Positions 4,451 to 5,119 of a stretch of DNA of 5,119 nucleotides are shown piece after piece (the stretch's first letter is position 1; every line of letters starts with the position of its first letter). Position numbers and translations under genes: made by a program. The stretch is from SYFY01 sp043719475. GTDB taxonomy: Bacteria; Pseudomonadota; Gammaproteobacteria; Pseudomonadales; Azotimanducaceae. The notes beneath the pieces were generated by a model that saw only the letters and a program-made list of their open reading frames with translations, did no database searches and was not told where the DNA came from. Location of the stretch: contig JAYSTS010000216.1 in the NCBI GenBank assembly GCA_043719475.1, positions 1-5,119 on the forward strand, written 5' to 3'.

Positions 4451-5119
4451 CCGATCGTTCGCGCAGCATCGCCACTGCGTCATCGAGAATCGTTGCATCG
4501 TTGGCCGTCAGCCGCTTTGCATCACTCAACACTTGCCGATAGTGGCGCGCACCCACCATCCCGTTGAAGAGACCCAGCAAATGCCGGGTCATGCTCTTCA
4601 GCGGCACACCAGCATGCATCTGTGATTCAAGATATGGACGATAACCGTCGAGCAGGGCATGAGCGGAAAGTAACCAGCCATCATCGTGCACTGACTTGTG
4701 AACGCGGGCCAGCAGCAACGGGTCATGATAGGCAGCACGGCCGATCATGGCGCCATCACAGGATTGCAACGCTTCCAGTACGTCATCCGTGGTTTGCAGT
4801 CCACCATTGAGGTGGATGTGCAGATGCTTGAAGCGCTGCTTGAGAGCGATGACACGGTCGTGCCGAAGCGGCGGGATGGAACGGTTCTGGGCTGGTGACA
4901 AGCCGCTCAACAGCGCAATACGGGCGTGTACATAGAACCGCTCGCAACCACCTTGTGCCACCAAACCGACGAACTCATCCAGAAACGCATCACTGGTGTG
5001 ATCATCGATGCCGAGGCGGCACTTCACCGTGACCGGGATGTCTACGGCACTACGCATCGCAGACACACACTCGGCAACCAGGCGAGGCGACGCCATCAGG
5101 CAGGCGCCGATGGCGCCGT
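4443..5119 (-). CDS. dusA: tRNA-dihydrouridine(20/20a) synthase DusA, C-terminal part
   Basis: The gene runs off the right edge. The frame stays open beyond the Met at 5096, adding GAIGACL, which matches GMFGACLM of E. coli DusA, so that Met is internal. About 225 residues are present of roughly 330. Visible blocks in family order (numbered from the internal Met) are VTVKCRLGIDD (22-32), FYVHARIALLSGLSP with NRSIPPL (to about 77), HLNGGLQT, DGAMIGRAAYHDP, and MTRHLLGLFNGMVGARHYRQ in the C-terminal helical domain. DusA uses FMN and NADPH to reduce U20 and U20a in the tRNA D-loop. The usual Lys after HAR is Ile; the family varies there (Ser in the Thermus enzyme, from memory), so this is not a sign of inactivity. 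The active-site NVGCPS segment lies beyond the window. The gene ends one base from the convergent membrane-protein gene. A decayed copy of its 3' end lies about 0.8 kb away at 3716-3836. Confidence 0.95.
   Translation of the reverse strand, partial: GAIGACLMASPRLVAECVSAMRSAVDIPVTVKCRLGIDDHTSDAFLDEFVGLVAQGGCERFYVHARIALLSGLSPAQNRSIPPLRHDRVIALKQRFKHLHIHLNGGLQTTDDVLEALQSCDGAMIGRAAYHDPLLLARVHKSVHDDGWLLSAHALLDGYRPYLESQMHAGVPLKSMTRHLLGLFNGMVGARHYRQVLSDAKRLTANDATILDDAVAMLRERSAA

Noticed and set aside
4443..5096. Taking the Met at 5096 as the dusA start
   Set aside because: The frame continues to the window edge with conserved DusA residues (GACL), so this Met is internal.

Overview
This window looks like chromosomal DNA of a gammaproteobacterium: moderately GC-rich, densely packed, with a Gram-negative outer-membrane gene (mlaA) and a gammaproteobacterial-type dusA. 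The order mlaA, receiver-like/PP2C phosphatase, STAS protein, dusA resembles what I recall around PA2800-PA2795 of Pseudomonas aeruginosa. I cannot name the genus. No rRNA, tRNA, CRISPR array or intact transposase is visible.

Left part (1-1946, + strand): the 3' half of a DUF692/MNIO iron enzyme gene (BufB/HvfB type) overlaps its DUF2063 partner (BufC/HvfC type). These two proteins normally act together to modify cysteines of a small secreted, metal-related precursor peptide, whose gene must lie left of the window. Only 13 nt after bufC comes mlaA, the outer-membrane component that removes misplaced phospholipids. Its signal peptide looks like a type I peptide with no lipobox cysteine. The spacing suggests mlaA may be read through from the buf genes.

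Middle (1947-3715, + strand): after a 147-nt gap with two perfect 12-bp palindromes lies a two-gene partner-switching module. It consists of a PP2C/SpoIIE phosphatase with a degenerate receiver-like N-domain, then a STAS anti-sigma-factor antagonist overlapping it by one base (TAATG). The phosphatase would dephosphorylate the STAS protein, freeing it to bind an anti-sigma/kinase partner. No such kinase is encoded here.

Right part (3710-5119): the main surprise. The 3' end of dusA is present twice. An intact dusA (minus strand, running off the right edge) ends convergently with a small four-helix membrane-protein gene. A decayed antisense copy of the dusA 3' region lies directly after the STAS gene. 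The copy is about 77% identical to dusA over 110 nt by hand count, with an in-frame stop and a net 109-nt frame-breaking deletion. Both copies begin with the same 13-bp sequence, which contains the stop codons of both convergent genes. The repeats lie 726 bp apart and frame the membrane-protein gene as an apparent insertion, or replacement scar, between the STAS gene and dusA.
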